From NCBI RefSeq assembly GCF_026460945.1, contig NZ_JAOVZV010000021.1, positions 62,001 to 126,000 on the forward strand: DNA of 64,000 nt, given 5' to 3'. Below, in pieces: positions 33,843-43,293 of the stretch (position 1 is its first letter; each line of letters opens with the position of its first letter). The translations under genes were made by a program, and so were the position numbers. The notes beneath the pieces are model-generated. The model did not search any database. It was not told the origin of the DNA and saw only the letters and a list, made by a program, of their open reading frames with translations. Source of the stretch: Chryseobacterium luquanense (lineage in GTDB: Bacteria > Bacteroidota > Bacteroidia > Flavobacteriales > Weeksellaceae).

Positions 33843-36800
33843 ATGCCGAAAAAAATACTAAGAAACCTACAATTTGGTGTCGGTTTATCATTGTTAATAC
33901 TTATTGCAAGTTCGGTTGCATCGTATTTAAGTATTCAAAATCAGATGAAACACCGTGAAAGCGTTGGCGTAAGCAGACGTTCGGTAACCGCTGTAAAAGA
34001 TGTTTTAGTTGCTCTTTTAGATGCAGAAACGGGAAGTCGAGGTTATCAATTGACCGGGAAAGAGAGTTTTCTGGAGCCTTACAATAGAAGCTTGAATGAA
34101 TATTCACAAGCCATTGAAAGAGCAAAAAATTTAGATATCAAGGATGATCACCAACAAAAACTTTTACAAAATTTAGAAAAAAATGTAGAAAGTAATATTG
34201 CTAACCTTAAACTGTTTGTTGAAAACCGTAGAAAAGGGATCATCATGACTCAGGATCAGATTCTGCAGAGCAAATCTTACATGGATAAATGCAGACAAAT
34301 TGTAAAAGAGTTTGCGCAGTATGAAGAATCTAAACTTGAAATTAAAAATAAAGACCTCAATAGTTCTTCTAATACAACGGTTATATTCATCATATTTTCA
34401 GCAATTTCAGCGATTGTAGTTACTGTCTTTTTCTATTTAAAATTAAGATCAGACCTTGTGCGACGAGAAAAGCTCGAGAAAGATTTAAGAGATAAAGATG
34501 TGGAAATCAGCAGACGTGTAAGCGCAATTAAAAAGATTGCAAACCGTGTTGCAAATGGAGATTACACGCAAACTTTAGCGGATGATGCACAAGATGATCT
34601 TGGTGATTTGGTAGATTCTCTAAACCATATGAAAGATTCTTTGAAAAAGTCTTTTGATAAAATAAATAAAAGCGACTGGAAGCAAAAAGGTTTGGCTTTA
34701 CTGAATGAATCTTTAATGGGAAATAAATCTGTAAAAGAAGTATCTGAAAATTCTTTATATCAAATCATTGAGTACGGAAAATGCATCAACGGATCACTGT
34801 ATCTTTTTGATGAGGGTGTTTTAAGGCTGAACTCTGCTTTTGGTTTGGAAACTTGCATGAAAAAAAGTTTTGAGCTAGGTGAAGGAATGATAGGTCAGAC
34901 TTTCATCAATGAAAAACCTCAGGTTTATAACGATCTTAAAGAAGACGATTTTGTAGTAAGTTTTGCAAGCAGTAAGCTGAAGGTGAATGGGTTATTACTA
35001 ATTCCAATCTTTTCAGACGGTCATGCTATAGGTGTTTTAGAATTGGCAGCCATTACCAATTTTAATCAGGATCGAATCGATTATTTTGTAGAATCCACCA
35101 GAAATATAGGTATTGCTTTAAATGCCGCAAAAGGTCGTGAAAAAGAACAACAGTTACTGGAAGAAACTCAGGCTCAATCAGAAGAATTACAAGTTCAGCA
35201 TTCTGAATTGGAAAACCTTAATACCGAATTGGAAGCGCAAACTCAAAAACTTCAGGCTTCTGAAGAAGAGTTGAGAGTGCAGCAGGAAGAATTAATGCAG
35301 GCAAATGCTGAATTGGAGGAGCGTTCAAGATTACTGGAAGACAAAAACCATTTGATTGCGGAAAGAAATAATGAGATTCAGAAAAAGGTTGAAGAATTAG
35401 CGTTGAGCACAAAATATAAGTCGGAATTTTTGGCAAATATGTCTCACGAATTGAGAACTCCTCTTAATTCAATCCTTTTACTCTCCCGATTAATGGCTGA
35501 AAATCCTGAAGAAAATCTGAATGAAGATCAGATAGAATCTGCGAAAGTGATTCAAAGTTCAGGAAGCAGTTTGCTGACTTTAATTGATGAAATTTTAGAT
35601 CTGGCGAAGATAGAATCAGGGAAAATGACTTTGGAATATCATGACGTAGAAATCAGCGAAATTGTGAAAGATTTAAAAAGCCTTTTCAATCCGATATTTT
35701 TAGAGAAAAAACTTCAGTTTAATATAAATATTGATAAAGAAGTTGAACCAATGATTGAAACTGATCGCTTACGTGTAGATCAGGTTTTGCGTAATTTACT
35801 TTCCAATTCATTGAAATTTACAAAAGAGGGAAGTATTGATTTAAATATTAAAAAAGATTCTAAAAATAAAGATTTCATTATTTTCTCAGTAAAAGACACG
35901 GGAATCGGAATTCCAGAAGATAAGCAGAAAATTATTTTTGAAGCATTCCAACAAGCTGATGGTTCTACAAGGAGGAAATTTGGCGGAACAGGGTTAGGAC
36001 TCTCAATCAGCCGTGAAATTGCAAGATTATTAGGCGGAGAATTGAGCTTGACAAGTGAAGTGAATAAAGGAAGTGAATTTAGTTTAATAATTCCAATCAA
36101 GCCTGTTTCTGAAATCGTAAAACACGAAACCGATCTTCATTTGGTAGATATCATTCGTGAAGACGTTGAAGAAATTCAAAATATTTTGGATGATGGGGAA
36201 ACGGAATATTATGAAAACATCAGTGTTCTTGAAATTCCTGAAGATGTTGATGACGACAGAGATCAAATCAATGAAGATGATAAAGTAATTTTGATTATTG
36301 AAGATGATACCAATTTTGCTAAGGCTCTATTGAAATACGCAAGAATGCAGAATTATAAAGGAGTTGTAGTTGTAAGAGGCGATCACGCTTTATCTGCGGC
36401 TCAGAAATATCATCCACAAGCGATTTTACTAGATGTTCAGCTTCCCGTAAAAGACGGTTGGAAAGTAATGGACGAATTGAAATCAACTCCCGAAACCAAG
36501 CATATTCCGGTACATATGATGTCTGCTCTTCATGTGAAAAAAGAAAGTCTAATGAAAGGAGCTGTTGATTTTATCAATAAACCTGTTGCTTTGGACCAGA
36601 TGACCGATGTTTTCAGAAAAATTGAAGAAGCTTTACAGCAAGGTCCAAAGAAGGTTTTAATTGTAGAAGAAAATGCAAAACACGCAAGTGCATTATCTTA
36701 TTTCCTGAGCAATTTTAATATCTCTTTATCTGTAGAAAATAATGTTGAAGATGTTGTGAATGCCTTAAGCTCAAAACAAAATGAATGTGTTATTTTAGAT

Positions 36801-37454
36801 ATCGGTGATTCTCGTGGAAATGAATACCAGATTATTGAGTCGATTAAAAGCTATGAAGGTCTCGAAAATCTGCCAATTATTATTTTTACTGAAAGAAATC
36901 TGTCTCAGTCTGAAGAACTGAAAATCAAGCAGTATGCTGATTCTATTGTCGTAAAAACGGCTCATTCTTATCAGAGAATTTTGGATGAAGTCGGTTTGTT
37001 TTTACATTTGGTTGAAGAAAAAAATAATTCTTTAGAAAATGTGAGAAGTAAAACTTTAGGTTCTTTAACAGAGGTTTTAAGCGGAAAAAAAATATTAATA
37101 ACAGATGATGATGCCCGTAATATTTTCTCTTTAACTAAATCTTTAGAAAAATATAAAGTGGAAGCTATCGTTGCAATGGACGGAAAGCACGCATTGGAAC
37201 AAATAAAGCAAAATCCTGATATTGACGTGATTTTAATGGATATGATGATGCCGGAAATGGACGGCTACGAAACCATTCGTGAAATCAGAAAGATGCCGAA
37301 ATTGGCAAGGCTTCCAATTATTGCGATAACCGCAAAAGCGATGATTGGCGATCGCCAGAAATGTATCGATGCAGGTGCTTCAGATTATATTTCAAAACCT
37401 GTAGATATCGATCAGTTATTGTCCTTACTTCGAGTTTGGTTATATGAAAGTTAA
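33843..37454 (+). CDS. Large membrane hybrid histidine kinase with three receiver domains
   Basis: 1203 residues. Order: helix 1 (about 9-28), CHASE3-type periplasmic domain (about 35-175, with LLDAETGSRGYQLTG), helix 2 (about 180-200), HAMP (about 205-275), GAF (about 295-430), a long coiled coil (about 435-520), HisKA (His about 534 in NMSHELRTPLNS), HATPase (about 645-760), then three receivers (about 812-930, 935-1050, 1080-1200). Receivers 1 and 3 have clear phosphoacceptor aspartates (ILLDVQLP and ILMDMMMPEMDG). Receiver 2 is more diverged (VILDIGDS). It is probably the hub of a phosphorelay with the neighbouring kinase, receivers, CheR and CheB. Confidence 0.95.
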   Translation: MPKKILRNLQFGVGLSLLILIASSVASYLSIQNQMKHRESVGVSRRSVTAVKDVLVALLDAETGSRGYQLTGKESFLEPYNRSLNEYSQAIERAKNLDIKDDHQQKLLQNLEKNVESNIANLKLFVENRRKGIIMTQDQILQSKSYMDKCRQIVKEFAQYEESKLEIKNKDLNSSSNTTVIFIIFSAISAIVVTVFFYLKLRSDLVRREKLEKDLRDKDVEISRRVSAIKKIANRVANGDYTQTLADDAQDDLGDLVDSLNHMKDSLKKSFDKINKSDWKQKGLALLNESLMGNKSVKEVSENSLYQIIEYGKCINGSLYLFDEGVLRLNSAFGLETCMKKSFELGEGMIGQTFINEKPQVYNDLKEDDFVVSFASSKLKVNGLLLIPIFSDGHAIGVLELAAITNFNQDRIDYFVESTRNIGIALNAAKGREKEQQLLEETQAQSEELQVQHSELENLNTELEAQTQKLQASEEELRVQQEELMQANAELEERSRLLEDKNHLIAERNNEIQKKVEELALSTKYKSEFLANMSHELRTPLNSILLLSRLMAENPEENLNEDQIESAKVIQSSGSSLLTLIDEILDLAKIESGKMTLEYHDVEISEIVKDLKSLFNPIFLEKKLQFNINIDKEVEPMIETDRLRVDQVLRNLLSNSLKFTKEGSIDLNIKKDSKNKDFIIFSVKDTGIGIPEDKQKIIFEAFQQADGSTRRKFGGTGLGLSISREIARLLGGELSLTSEVNKGSEFSLIIPIKPVSEIVKHETDLHLVDIIREDVEEIQNILDDGETEYYENISVLEIPEDVDDDRDQINEDDKVILIIEDDTNFAKALLKYARMQNYKGVVVVRGDHALSAAQKYHPQAILLDVQLPVKDGWKVMDELKSTPETKHIPVHMMSALHVKKESLMKGAVDFINKPVALDQMTDVFRKIEEALQQGPKKVLIVEENAKHASALSYFLSNFNISLSVENNVEDVVNALSSKQNECVILDIGDSRGNEYQIIESIKSYEGLENLPIIIFTERNLSQSEELKIKQYADSIVVKTAHSYQRILDEVGLFLHLVEEKNNSLENVRSKTLGSLTEVLSGKKILITDDDARNIFSLTKSLEKYKVEAIVAMDGKHALEQIKQNPDIDVILMDMMMPEMDGYETIREIRKMPKLARLPIIAITAKAMIGDRQKCIDAGASDYISKPVDIDQLLSLLRVWLYES

Positions 37455-37469
37455 AAAGCTAAGATTCTG

Positions 37470-37835
37470 ATGAATAAGAAAGTTTTAATTGTGGACGATG
37501 ATCCACGAAATATATTTGCTCTAAAACTAACTTTGAAAGCAAAAGGTTATCAGATTGAAAGCTCAACAATGGCTTTGGAAGCAATCGATATGCTAAAAAA
37601 TGACCAAAATTTTTCGGCTGTTTTAATGGATATGATGATGCCGGAAATGGATGGCTATGAAGCGATTAAAATCATAAGGAATACACCATTAATCAATCAA
37701 ATTCCTATTATTGCGGTAACTGCACAAGCAATGCCGGAAGATCGCCAGAAGTGTATTGATGCGGGTGCACAGGATTATGTTTCGAAACCGATTAATGTAG
37801 ATATATTATTAACTGTTTTAGAAAATCTGTCTTAA
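37470..37835 (+). CDS. Single-domain response regulator
   Basis: 121 residues, only a receiver domain: VDDDPRN at the start, phosphoacceptor in VLMDMMMPEMDGYEA, Thr in AVTAQA and Lys in YVSKPI. It is very similar to the third receiver of the preceding hybrid kinase (shared MMMPEMDGYE, DRQKCIDAGA), so it probably derives from a duplication of it. Its stop is adjacent to the CheR start at 37836. It may be a phosphate shuttle or sink. Confidence 0.92.
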   Translation: MNKKVLIVDDDPRNIFALKLTLKAKGYQIESSTMALEAIDMLKNDQNFSAVLMDMMMPEMDGYEAIKIIRNTPLINQIPIIAVTAQAMPEDRQKCIDAGAQDYVSKPINVDILLTVLENLS

Positions 37836-38666
37836 ATGCTGGAACCAAGTATCGTAAAAGATGAAGAAATAGAATATCTTATTAAAGATGTTTACGATCT
37901 GTACGGATATGATTTTTCTGAGTACAGCAGAGCTTCTTTTAAACGAAGGGTAAACCGTATCTGTTTGATAGACAGGTTCACAAGCTTCGCTGAGTTACGT
38001 TATACTTTAATCAATGATCCTGAATATTTGAAGCGATTTGTAGAAGAAGTTACGGTGAATGTCACAGAAATGTTTCGGGATCCTTATTTTTTTAAAGCTT
38101 TAAGAGAGAAAATTTTACCACAATTGGGAACTTATCCTTTGATCAGAATTTGGGTTGCAGGATGTTCTACCGGTGAAGAAGCTTATTCTATGGCAATTTT
38201 ACTGAAAGAAGCAAACTTATACCATAAATCTCTGATTTATGGTACAGATCTTAATCCTTCAGTTTTAGAAACGGCTAGATCTGGAGTTTTTCCTTTACAG
38301 CAAATGAAATTATATTCTGAGAATTACATGCTTTCCGGAGGGAAAAAAGATTTTTCAGATTATTATACAGCCAATTATGACAGCGCAAAATTTGATAAAA
38401 GTCTTCAGGAAAAATTGATTTTATCGACCCATAATCTTGTTTCAGATAGTTCTTTCAATAGTTTTCAGTTGATTATTTGCCGAAATGTTTTGATTTATTT
38501 TGACCGTGGTTTACAGGAAAGGGTTTTTAAACTTTTCGATAGCAGTCTTGAAAATTTGGGTTTTTTGGCGTTGGGTGCAAAAGAAACCATTAGATTTTCT
38601 AAATTAGATAAAAATTTTCATCAGGTCGAAGATCAGCGAATCTGGAAAAAATTAGATCCTAATTAA
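37836..38666 (+). CDS. cheR: CheR-type protein-glutamate methyltransferase
   Basis: 276 residues. It has the N-terminal helical CheR_N segment (SRASFKRRVNRICLI) and a SAM-dependent methyltransferase domain with motif I WVAGCSTGEEAYSMAILL, GTDLNPSVLE and the DLIIC-like QLIICRNVLIYFD. CheR normally methylates chemoreceptors with SAM, but no receptor gene is present here. It lacks the C-terminal TPR domain of some homologues. It starts directly after the stop of the receiver gene. Confidence 0.93.
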   Translation: MLEPSIVKDEEIEYLIKDVYDLYGYDFSEYSRASFKRRVNRICLIDRFTSFAELRYTLINDPEYLKRFVEEVTVNVTEMFRDPYFFKALREKILPQLGTYPLIRIWVAGCSTGEEAYSMAILLKEANLYHKSLIYGTDLNPSVLETARSGVFPLQQMKLYSENYMLSGGKKDFSDYYTANYDSAKFDKSLQEKLILSTHNLVSDSSFNSFQLIICRNVLIYFDRGLQERVFKLFDSSLENLGFLALGAKETIRFSKLDKNFHQVEDQRIWKKLDPN

Positions 38667-38678
38667 TAATTTTTAACC

Positions 38679-39251
38679 ATGCAAACTGAAAACACAAATA
38701 CTGAACTGGTTGTAATCGGAGGGTCTGCAGGAAGTCTGCAGGTTATTTTGGAGATGATTAAAAAATTAGACGAAAAATTAAACTTTTCAATTGTTCTTGT
38801 TCTTCATAGAAAAGCGCATTCAACCAATATTTTACAGACTCTACTTCAACAGTTTATTTCAACAGAAGTCGTAGAGATTGACGATAAAAGTGAGATTGAA
38901 AAAAATAAAATATACATCGCTCCGGCTGATTATCATTTGCTGTTTGAAGATAAAAAAACGATGTCTTTAGACAGTTCGGAGAAGATGAATTATTCGCGGC
39001 CGTCGATTGATGTTACTTTTAAATCTGCAGCAGAAGTTTTTGGGAAAACTTTGGTAGGAATTTTGCTTTCAGGAGCAAATGCAGATGGCGTGGAAGGTTT
39101 GGCTTACATCAAGAAAAATAAAGGCAAAGTTTGGGTTCAGGATCCGGAAACAGCAGAAGTCAATTATATGCCTAAACAGGCTGTAAAAGAAGTGAAATAT
39201 GATCTGCTTATTAAACCAAATAATTTGGCAGATTTTATCAATCAATTATAA
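38679..39251 (+). CDS. CheB-type methylesterase, catalytic domain only
   Basis: 190 residues corresponding only to the CheB_methylest domain, without the N-terminal receiver of classical CheB. Catalytic Ser16 (GGSAGS), His43 (VLHRKAH) and Asp136 (LLSGANADGVEG) are all present. It would remove methyl groups from, or deamidate, glutamyl residues of a partner protein. The lack of a receiver suggests control by the separate single-domain regulators of the operon. Confidence 0.9.
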   Translation: MQTENTNTELVVIGGSAGSLQVILEMIKKLDEKLNFSIVLVLHRKAHSTNILQTLLQQFISTEVVEIDDKSEIEKNKIYIAPADYHLLFEDKKTMSLDSSEKMNYSRPSIDVTFKSAAEVFGKTLVGILLSGANADGVEGLAYIKKNKGKVWVQDPETAEVNYMPKQAVKEVKYDLLIKPNNLADFINQL

Positions 39252-39289
39252 AAAAATTAATAACCTAAATTAAAGTTAAATAAACGAAT

Positions 39290-39655
39290 ATGAGTAAGAA
39301 GAAAATTTTGATTTTTGATGATGATAAAGCTATTCTTGAAGTGATTACAATCATTTTTGAAGAAAACGGTTATCAGGTTGAAATTTCAGAAACATCTCAT
39401 GATATCATCGAAAAAGTTTCGCAGTTTCAGCCAGATGTAATCCTTATGGATAACTGGATTCCGAGAATTGGTGGAGTACAGGCAACACAACTTTTAAAAA
39501 GTTACGACGAGTTTAAGGATATTCCTGTGATTTACGTTACAGCTAATAATGACATCGTTGCTTTGGCAAAAGAAGCTCAAGCTGATGATTTTGTTGCAAA
39601 GCCTTTTAATCTTGATGATTTAGAAGATAAAGTAGCAAAGTATATTAGTAATTAA
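39290..39655 (+). CDS. Single-domain response regulator, last gene of the signalling operon
   Basis: 121 residues, a receiver domain only: IFDDDKA, phosphoacceptor in VILMDNWIPRIGG, Thr in YVTANND and Lys in FVAKPFN. It is more diverged than the receiver at 37470. It lies 38 bases after CheB and is followed by a strong terminator, closing the operon. Confidence 0.9.
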   Translation: MSKKKILIFDDDKAILEVITIIFEENGYQVEISETSHDIIEKVSQFQPDVILMDNWIPRIGGVQATQLLKSYDEFKDIPVIYVTANNDIVALAKEAQADDFVAKPFNLDDLEDKVAKYISN

Positions 39656-39680
39656 GAACTAAAATTTTCATTAAATAATC

Positions 39681-39718
39681 ATCCCTTTCATTTTTCTGAA
39701 AGGGATTTTTCTTTTTTT
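39681..39718 (+). terminator. Strong terminator of the signalling operon
   Basis: A perfect 10-bp stem ATCCCTTTCA (39681-39690) / TGAAAGGGAT (39697-39706), 6-base loop, then TTTTTCTTTTTTT. It ends immediately before the stop of the convergent small gene at 39717 and may serve both directions. Confidence 0.85.
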
Positions 39719-39995
39719 AAACAATATCTCTCATCTGTTCCGGTTCTGATATTCTGCCAATTCTAGGTTGCTCTTCATTATTAATATCACTTATTAATGC
39801 TGATAAAAATTCTTTAACATCATGTTGCAACAAAATTTTATCTGAAAATGTAGGTGCAATAATTGTTTTTTTTGAAACGAGATTTTCGGTAAATATAAAT
39901 TCGTCTTTCAGATCCAGATCAATATTAAACTGTTGTTTTACGCTTAAAGATAAATAATATTCCAGTATATCTTTATTTTGGGTCATGTTTTCCAT
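39717..39995 (-). CDS. Small protein of unknown function
   Basis: 92 residues, acidic, without signal peptide or membrane span; predicted mixed alpha/beta. No recognisable domain or motif. It is flanked by the terminator of the signalling operon and a 144-base gap to the outer-membrane protein gene. A second ATG three codons in (39986) is an equally possible start. Codon composition looks normal for the window, so the ORF is probably real, though this is based on length and isolation only. Confidence 0.55.
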   Translation of the reverse strand: MENMTQNKDILEYYLSLSVKQQFNIDLDLKDEFIFTENLVSKKTIIAPTFSDKILLQHDVKEFLSALISDINNEEQPRIGRISEPEQMRDIV

Positions 39996-40139
39996 CCTGT
40001 GTAGTTTTCTATATTAAATGTAATAATTTCTATGCCATAAATAGAATTTCATCAACATTTTTATCATTTAATTTAAATCTAGCAAAAAAACGGATAATAA
40101 TTGCTCATTACCCGTCTCAATTATAAAAAAAACTGCATT

Positions 40140-42311
40140 TTATTTTCCGCCACCGCTATTTTTCTCAACATCGGTTTTGGTATTTTCCTTTACTTTTTGG
40201 TTTCCGAATCTTTTTACAAAGGTCAGTGAAAATCCGTACCAATCAGATTTTGATGAATTTCTGAATGTTCCGATTTGGCTGTAAGATGTTGCATCAAAAT
40301 TTGGTCTTTGAAAGATATTCATTAGCTGCAAACTTACTTCCATCTGTGTTTTTGGGAAAATCTTTGTTGCTGAAATATTATGAAAAACATTGGTTTTGTT
40401 AGCATAAGAATTTCCGTTATTCTGATTTGAAATTTCTACCCAAGCGCTCAAATTGATATTTTTATTAAAAAGATTGGTGTATGTTAAGTTACTGGATCCA
40501 GCCCAAAAACTTATATAATCTGCTCCCTTAAGATCATTTCTTGCATTAAAATCGCTGTTATCGATATAATTATAACCAAAACTTAGATTCACACTTAGTT
40601 TATTCTTCAGGAAAGATTGATTGGTGTTCGCATAAAGAAAATACTTGTGCACATTCCCAGTAAAATTACTTTCCTGCGAAATGGTTTTATTATCTTTTGG
40701 TGTTGCTCCGGTTTGTACTACATAATCTGTCCAATAATCCTGATTGGTAAAGGTATATCTTGCAGAAAGAAAGTACTTTTTCATAAAGCCAAACTTCATG
40801 TAAACTCTGTCACTAGGGTTAGGATTTAGTTCCATATTTCCGCGGGTGTACATTCCGTCGTTTCTTGGCAATAAAAAAGGGTTAAACTCAGAATACCAAG
40901 GTCTCCAAAGATTTCTGGTGTAGGTTAAGCTTAAATCATATTTGTCTGTAAAAGAATATTTCAGCAATAAATTGGGTAAAAACCGTCCGTAAGAATCTTT
41001 CCTTGAAGTTCCTGCAATATCCTGACCTATTTTGTAATCAATATATTCATAACGAATCCCGACTCTAGTCTCTAATTTTTTGAAAAATGTTTTGGTAAAA
41101 TTGGCGTATAAAGAGTTGATATTGTCTTTATATCTGAATGTATCATTTCTACTTAAACCATCTGGTAGAATTCCATACAGAGTGTTTGGAATGACGTTAT
41201 TATGAAAGTCCATTTTACCACCGACTTCAAAAGTTGCTCCCGATTTTCCTAAGGGTTGAGTATAATCAACTTTCAAATAATAATTTCGGTTTTGGAGGTC
41301 AGTTAAAACTCCAATTTCATCCACAGAAGTTGCTCCTGTATTGGTGACTGTATTTTTAAGATAATAACTGTTGTCATTTTCAGAATCGTAATTTGTCCCT
41401 AAATTAACATCTAAAATTCTGTTTTTTTCTTTGTCGTAATATTTATAAAAAACATTTGTTCCAAAGGTCGGATTTGATGATGATGAAGTCTGACTTTGGA
41501 AATAAGAACGATTTAATTGATCATTTTCGAAAATTTGAGCATTGGTTTCCGAGCTGTTACTTCTTATTCCTTTATAAAATTCGAGAATTGTACCGATGCT
41601 GTTTTTATCGTTGATTTCGTATTCCGAAGTTGATGAAATAGATGGATTTTTACCTTTATAAATGATGTCATTTTCAATTTTGGTAACCTCATTATTTTCG
41701 TACAAGGTATTAAGTAAAGAGTTTTTCTGAACAAAAGTATTGTCGCTGTAACTTCCAATAAGTGTTTGGGTGAATTTTTTCTTGTGATAGTTTAAATTAA
41801 AATTGGTGTATTGAGAGTTTTTCGTATTCTGTCGGTTATTTAAAGTGATACTGCCTTTCATTCCTTCATCATCACGCTTTTTTAGAATAATATTAATGAC
41901 AGAACCGGAAGCTTCATATCGGGAAGACGGACTCGTAATAACCTCTATTTTCATTAAATTATCCGCAGGAATAGTCTGCAGATATTCCTTTAATTCTTTT
42001 CCTGTAAAAACAGATTTTCTGTCGTTGATATAAACAGTTACAGATTCTCCTTCAGCTTTCAGAGCGTCATTGTTGTCAATGCTTACCAAAGGAGTCATTC
42101 GCAAAATATCCCAGGTTGTATTTCCTGCAAGAATAGAACTGTTAGAAACATTAAAAACAGTACGGTCAACTTTAGACTCTACAGTAGGTTTTCGGTAGGT
42201 CATCGTTACTGCTTCAATTTTTTCTTCTTTAGAGTTTACAGTATCTTTACTTTGTTGTGCAAAAGCCAGAGTTCCTATTAATAAAGCGATTGGTGCTAAA
42301 ATCTTTTTCAT
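40140..42311 (-). CDS. TonB-dependent outer-membrane beta-barrel protein
   Basis: 723 residues: signal peptide (MKKILAPIALLIGTLAFAQ), plug domain (about 50-140, with VTVYINDRKSVFTGKELKEYLQTIP and IEVITSPSSRYEASGSVINIILKK), then a large barrel to the C-terminus. The ending of the family (FVKRFG) is followed by a polar tail rich in K, N and G. It belongs to the outer-membrane beta-barrel family often seen without a partner lipoprotein. The substrate is unknown. It is monocistronic by spacing. Confidence 0.88.
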   Translation of the reverse strand: MKKILAPIALLIGTLAFAQQSKDTVNSKEEKIEAVTMTYRKPTVESKVDRTVFNVSNSSILAGNTTWDILRMTPLVSIDNNDALKAEGESVTVYINDRKSVFTGKELKEYLQTIPADNLMKIEVITSPSSRYEASGSVINIILKKRDDEGMKGSITLNNRQNTKNSQYTNFNLNYHKKKFTQTLIGSYSDNTFVQKNSLLNTLYENNEVTKIENDIIYKGKNPSISSTSEYEINDKNSIGTILEFYKGIRSNSSETNAQIFENDQLNRSYFQSQTSSSSNPTFGTNVFYKYYDKEKNRILDVNLGTNYDSENDNSYYLKNTVTNTGATSVDEIGVLTDLQNRNYYLKVDYTQPLGKSGATFEVGGKMDFHNNVIPNTLYGILPDGLSRNDTFRYKDNINSLYANFTKTFFKKLETRVGIRYEYIDYKIGQDIAGTSRKDSYGRFLPNLLLKYSFTDKYDLSLTYTRNLWRPWYSEFNPFLLPRNDGMYTRGNMELNPNPSDRVYMKFGFMKKYFLSARYTFTNQDYWTDYVVQTGATPKDNKTISQESNFTGNVHKYFLYANTNQSFLKNKLSVNLSFGYNYIDNSDFNARNDLKGADYISFWAGSSNLTYTNLFNKNINLSAWVEISNQNNGNSYANKTNVFHNISATKIFPKTQMEVSLQLMNIFQRPNFDATSYSQIGTFRNSSKSDWYGFSLTFVKRFGNQKVKENTKTDVEKNSGGGK

Positions 42312-42429
42312 TAAGGTTATTAATTGTAACTATAAGACACATGAATGGGAATATTTGTTACATCAGATAACTGTTAAATTCTGTTAATTCGCAATTTGTT
42401 TTGAAACAGCTTTAAAATCAGGATAATAA

Positions 42430-42461
42430 AAAAGCTATTTCATTGTAATGAAATAGCTTTT
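42430..42461 (-). terminator. Strong hairpin terminator after the DUF4249 lipoprotein gene
   Basis: A perfect 15-bp stem AAAAGCTATTTCATT (42430-42444) / AATGAAATAGCTTTT (42447-42461) with a 2-base loop (probably opening to 4). On the minus strand it is followed by a T-rich run. It ends the TonB receptor-lipoprotein operon. Confidence 0.85.
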
Positions 42462-42481
42462 ACTAAAATTATAATTATTTT

Positions 42482-43291
42482 TTATTGAATAACAATACTT
42501 TTCTTTCTCACGGTATGTGCCGAAAAATATCCTAAAGCTCCGTTACTGATGTTACTTGGCGGATTTGCGGGAGTAATTCCTCCACCGGGACCGCCTCCAG
42601 AAAGTTGAAGAAGAGCAGAGTAGAAGATGTAAACATTTTGGTCAATACATTGCATTTCTACATGAATGGTATCTCCTATAACTACTTTGATATCATCGGG
42701 ATCTTCGCCGTCATCGTTTGGTAAAATTAAAGGTCTTTGATTGGGCATTCCATTATTTACGTTATCAGAAAATTCCGAAAAATATTGCTTAGGATTATTG
42801 TTAACCGTATAGCTGAAAAGATAGCGGTTTCCTAAAGCTTGCGGATCTGTAAACACAGGTAAAAGTGTATAACTTGTTTCTCCACCGACTATGAAAGAAT
42901 CCTGATCTAAACCTTCAAAAACAACGGCTTCAGGCATTGTACTTGTCGAAATATATTCTTTTCCTTCAGCCTGAATTTTCAAAGTATACGTTCTTCCGGA
43001 TTGCCCCACAAAAGTTGAAGTTTGATATCTTCCGTTTCCAATGTATTGTAAAGTTTCGGTTTGTCCTGTGTTGTCGCTTAAAACAACTTGTGCATTTTCG
43101 ATTGCAGGATATTGATTAGCCTGAGTAAATGCTACCGATTTTGTGATTTTCACGTAATACGGACCAACCTGATCAGTTACATTTCCTTCAATCACGATTT
43201 GTCCGCTTTGATCTTCCAAATCTAAATCTATTTCCTTTTCGCAAGAAGTGACTAAAAAGAGTGATAATATGATTAAAAATATGTTTTTCAT
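42482..43291 (-). CDS. DUF4249 outer-membrane lipoprotein, partner of TonB-dependent receptor
   Basis: 269 residues. Lipoprotein signal peptide with lipobox LVTSC (Cys17), then the DUF4249 fold: EKEIDLDLEDQSGQIVIEGNVTDQ at the start of the mature protein and strands such as VVLSDNTGQTETL. The family is regularly encoded next to a TonB-dependent receptor, as here (2 bases downstream of it), and is thought to act as its surface lipoprotein partner. The ligand is unknown. Confidence 0.9.
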   Translation of the reverse strand: MKNIFLIILSLFLVTSCEKEIDLDLEDQSGQIVIEGNVTDQVGPYYVKITKSVAFTQANQYPAIENAQVVLSDNTGQTETLQYIGNGRYQTSTFVGQSGRTYTLKIQAEGKEYISTSTMPEAVVFEGLDQDSFIVGGETSYTLLPVFTDPQALGNRYLFSYTVNNNPKQYFSEFSDNVNNGMPNQRPLILPNDDGEDPDDIKVVIGDTIHVEMQCIDQNVYIFYSALLQLSGGGPGGGITPANPPSNISNGALGYFSAHTVRKKSIVIQ

Positions 43292-43293
43292 AA

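Noticed and set aside
35780..36100. 106-codon antisense ORF in the large hybrid kinase gene
   Set aside because: Lies opposite the highly conserved HATPase domain; no independent support.
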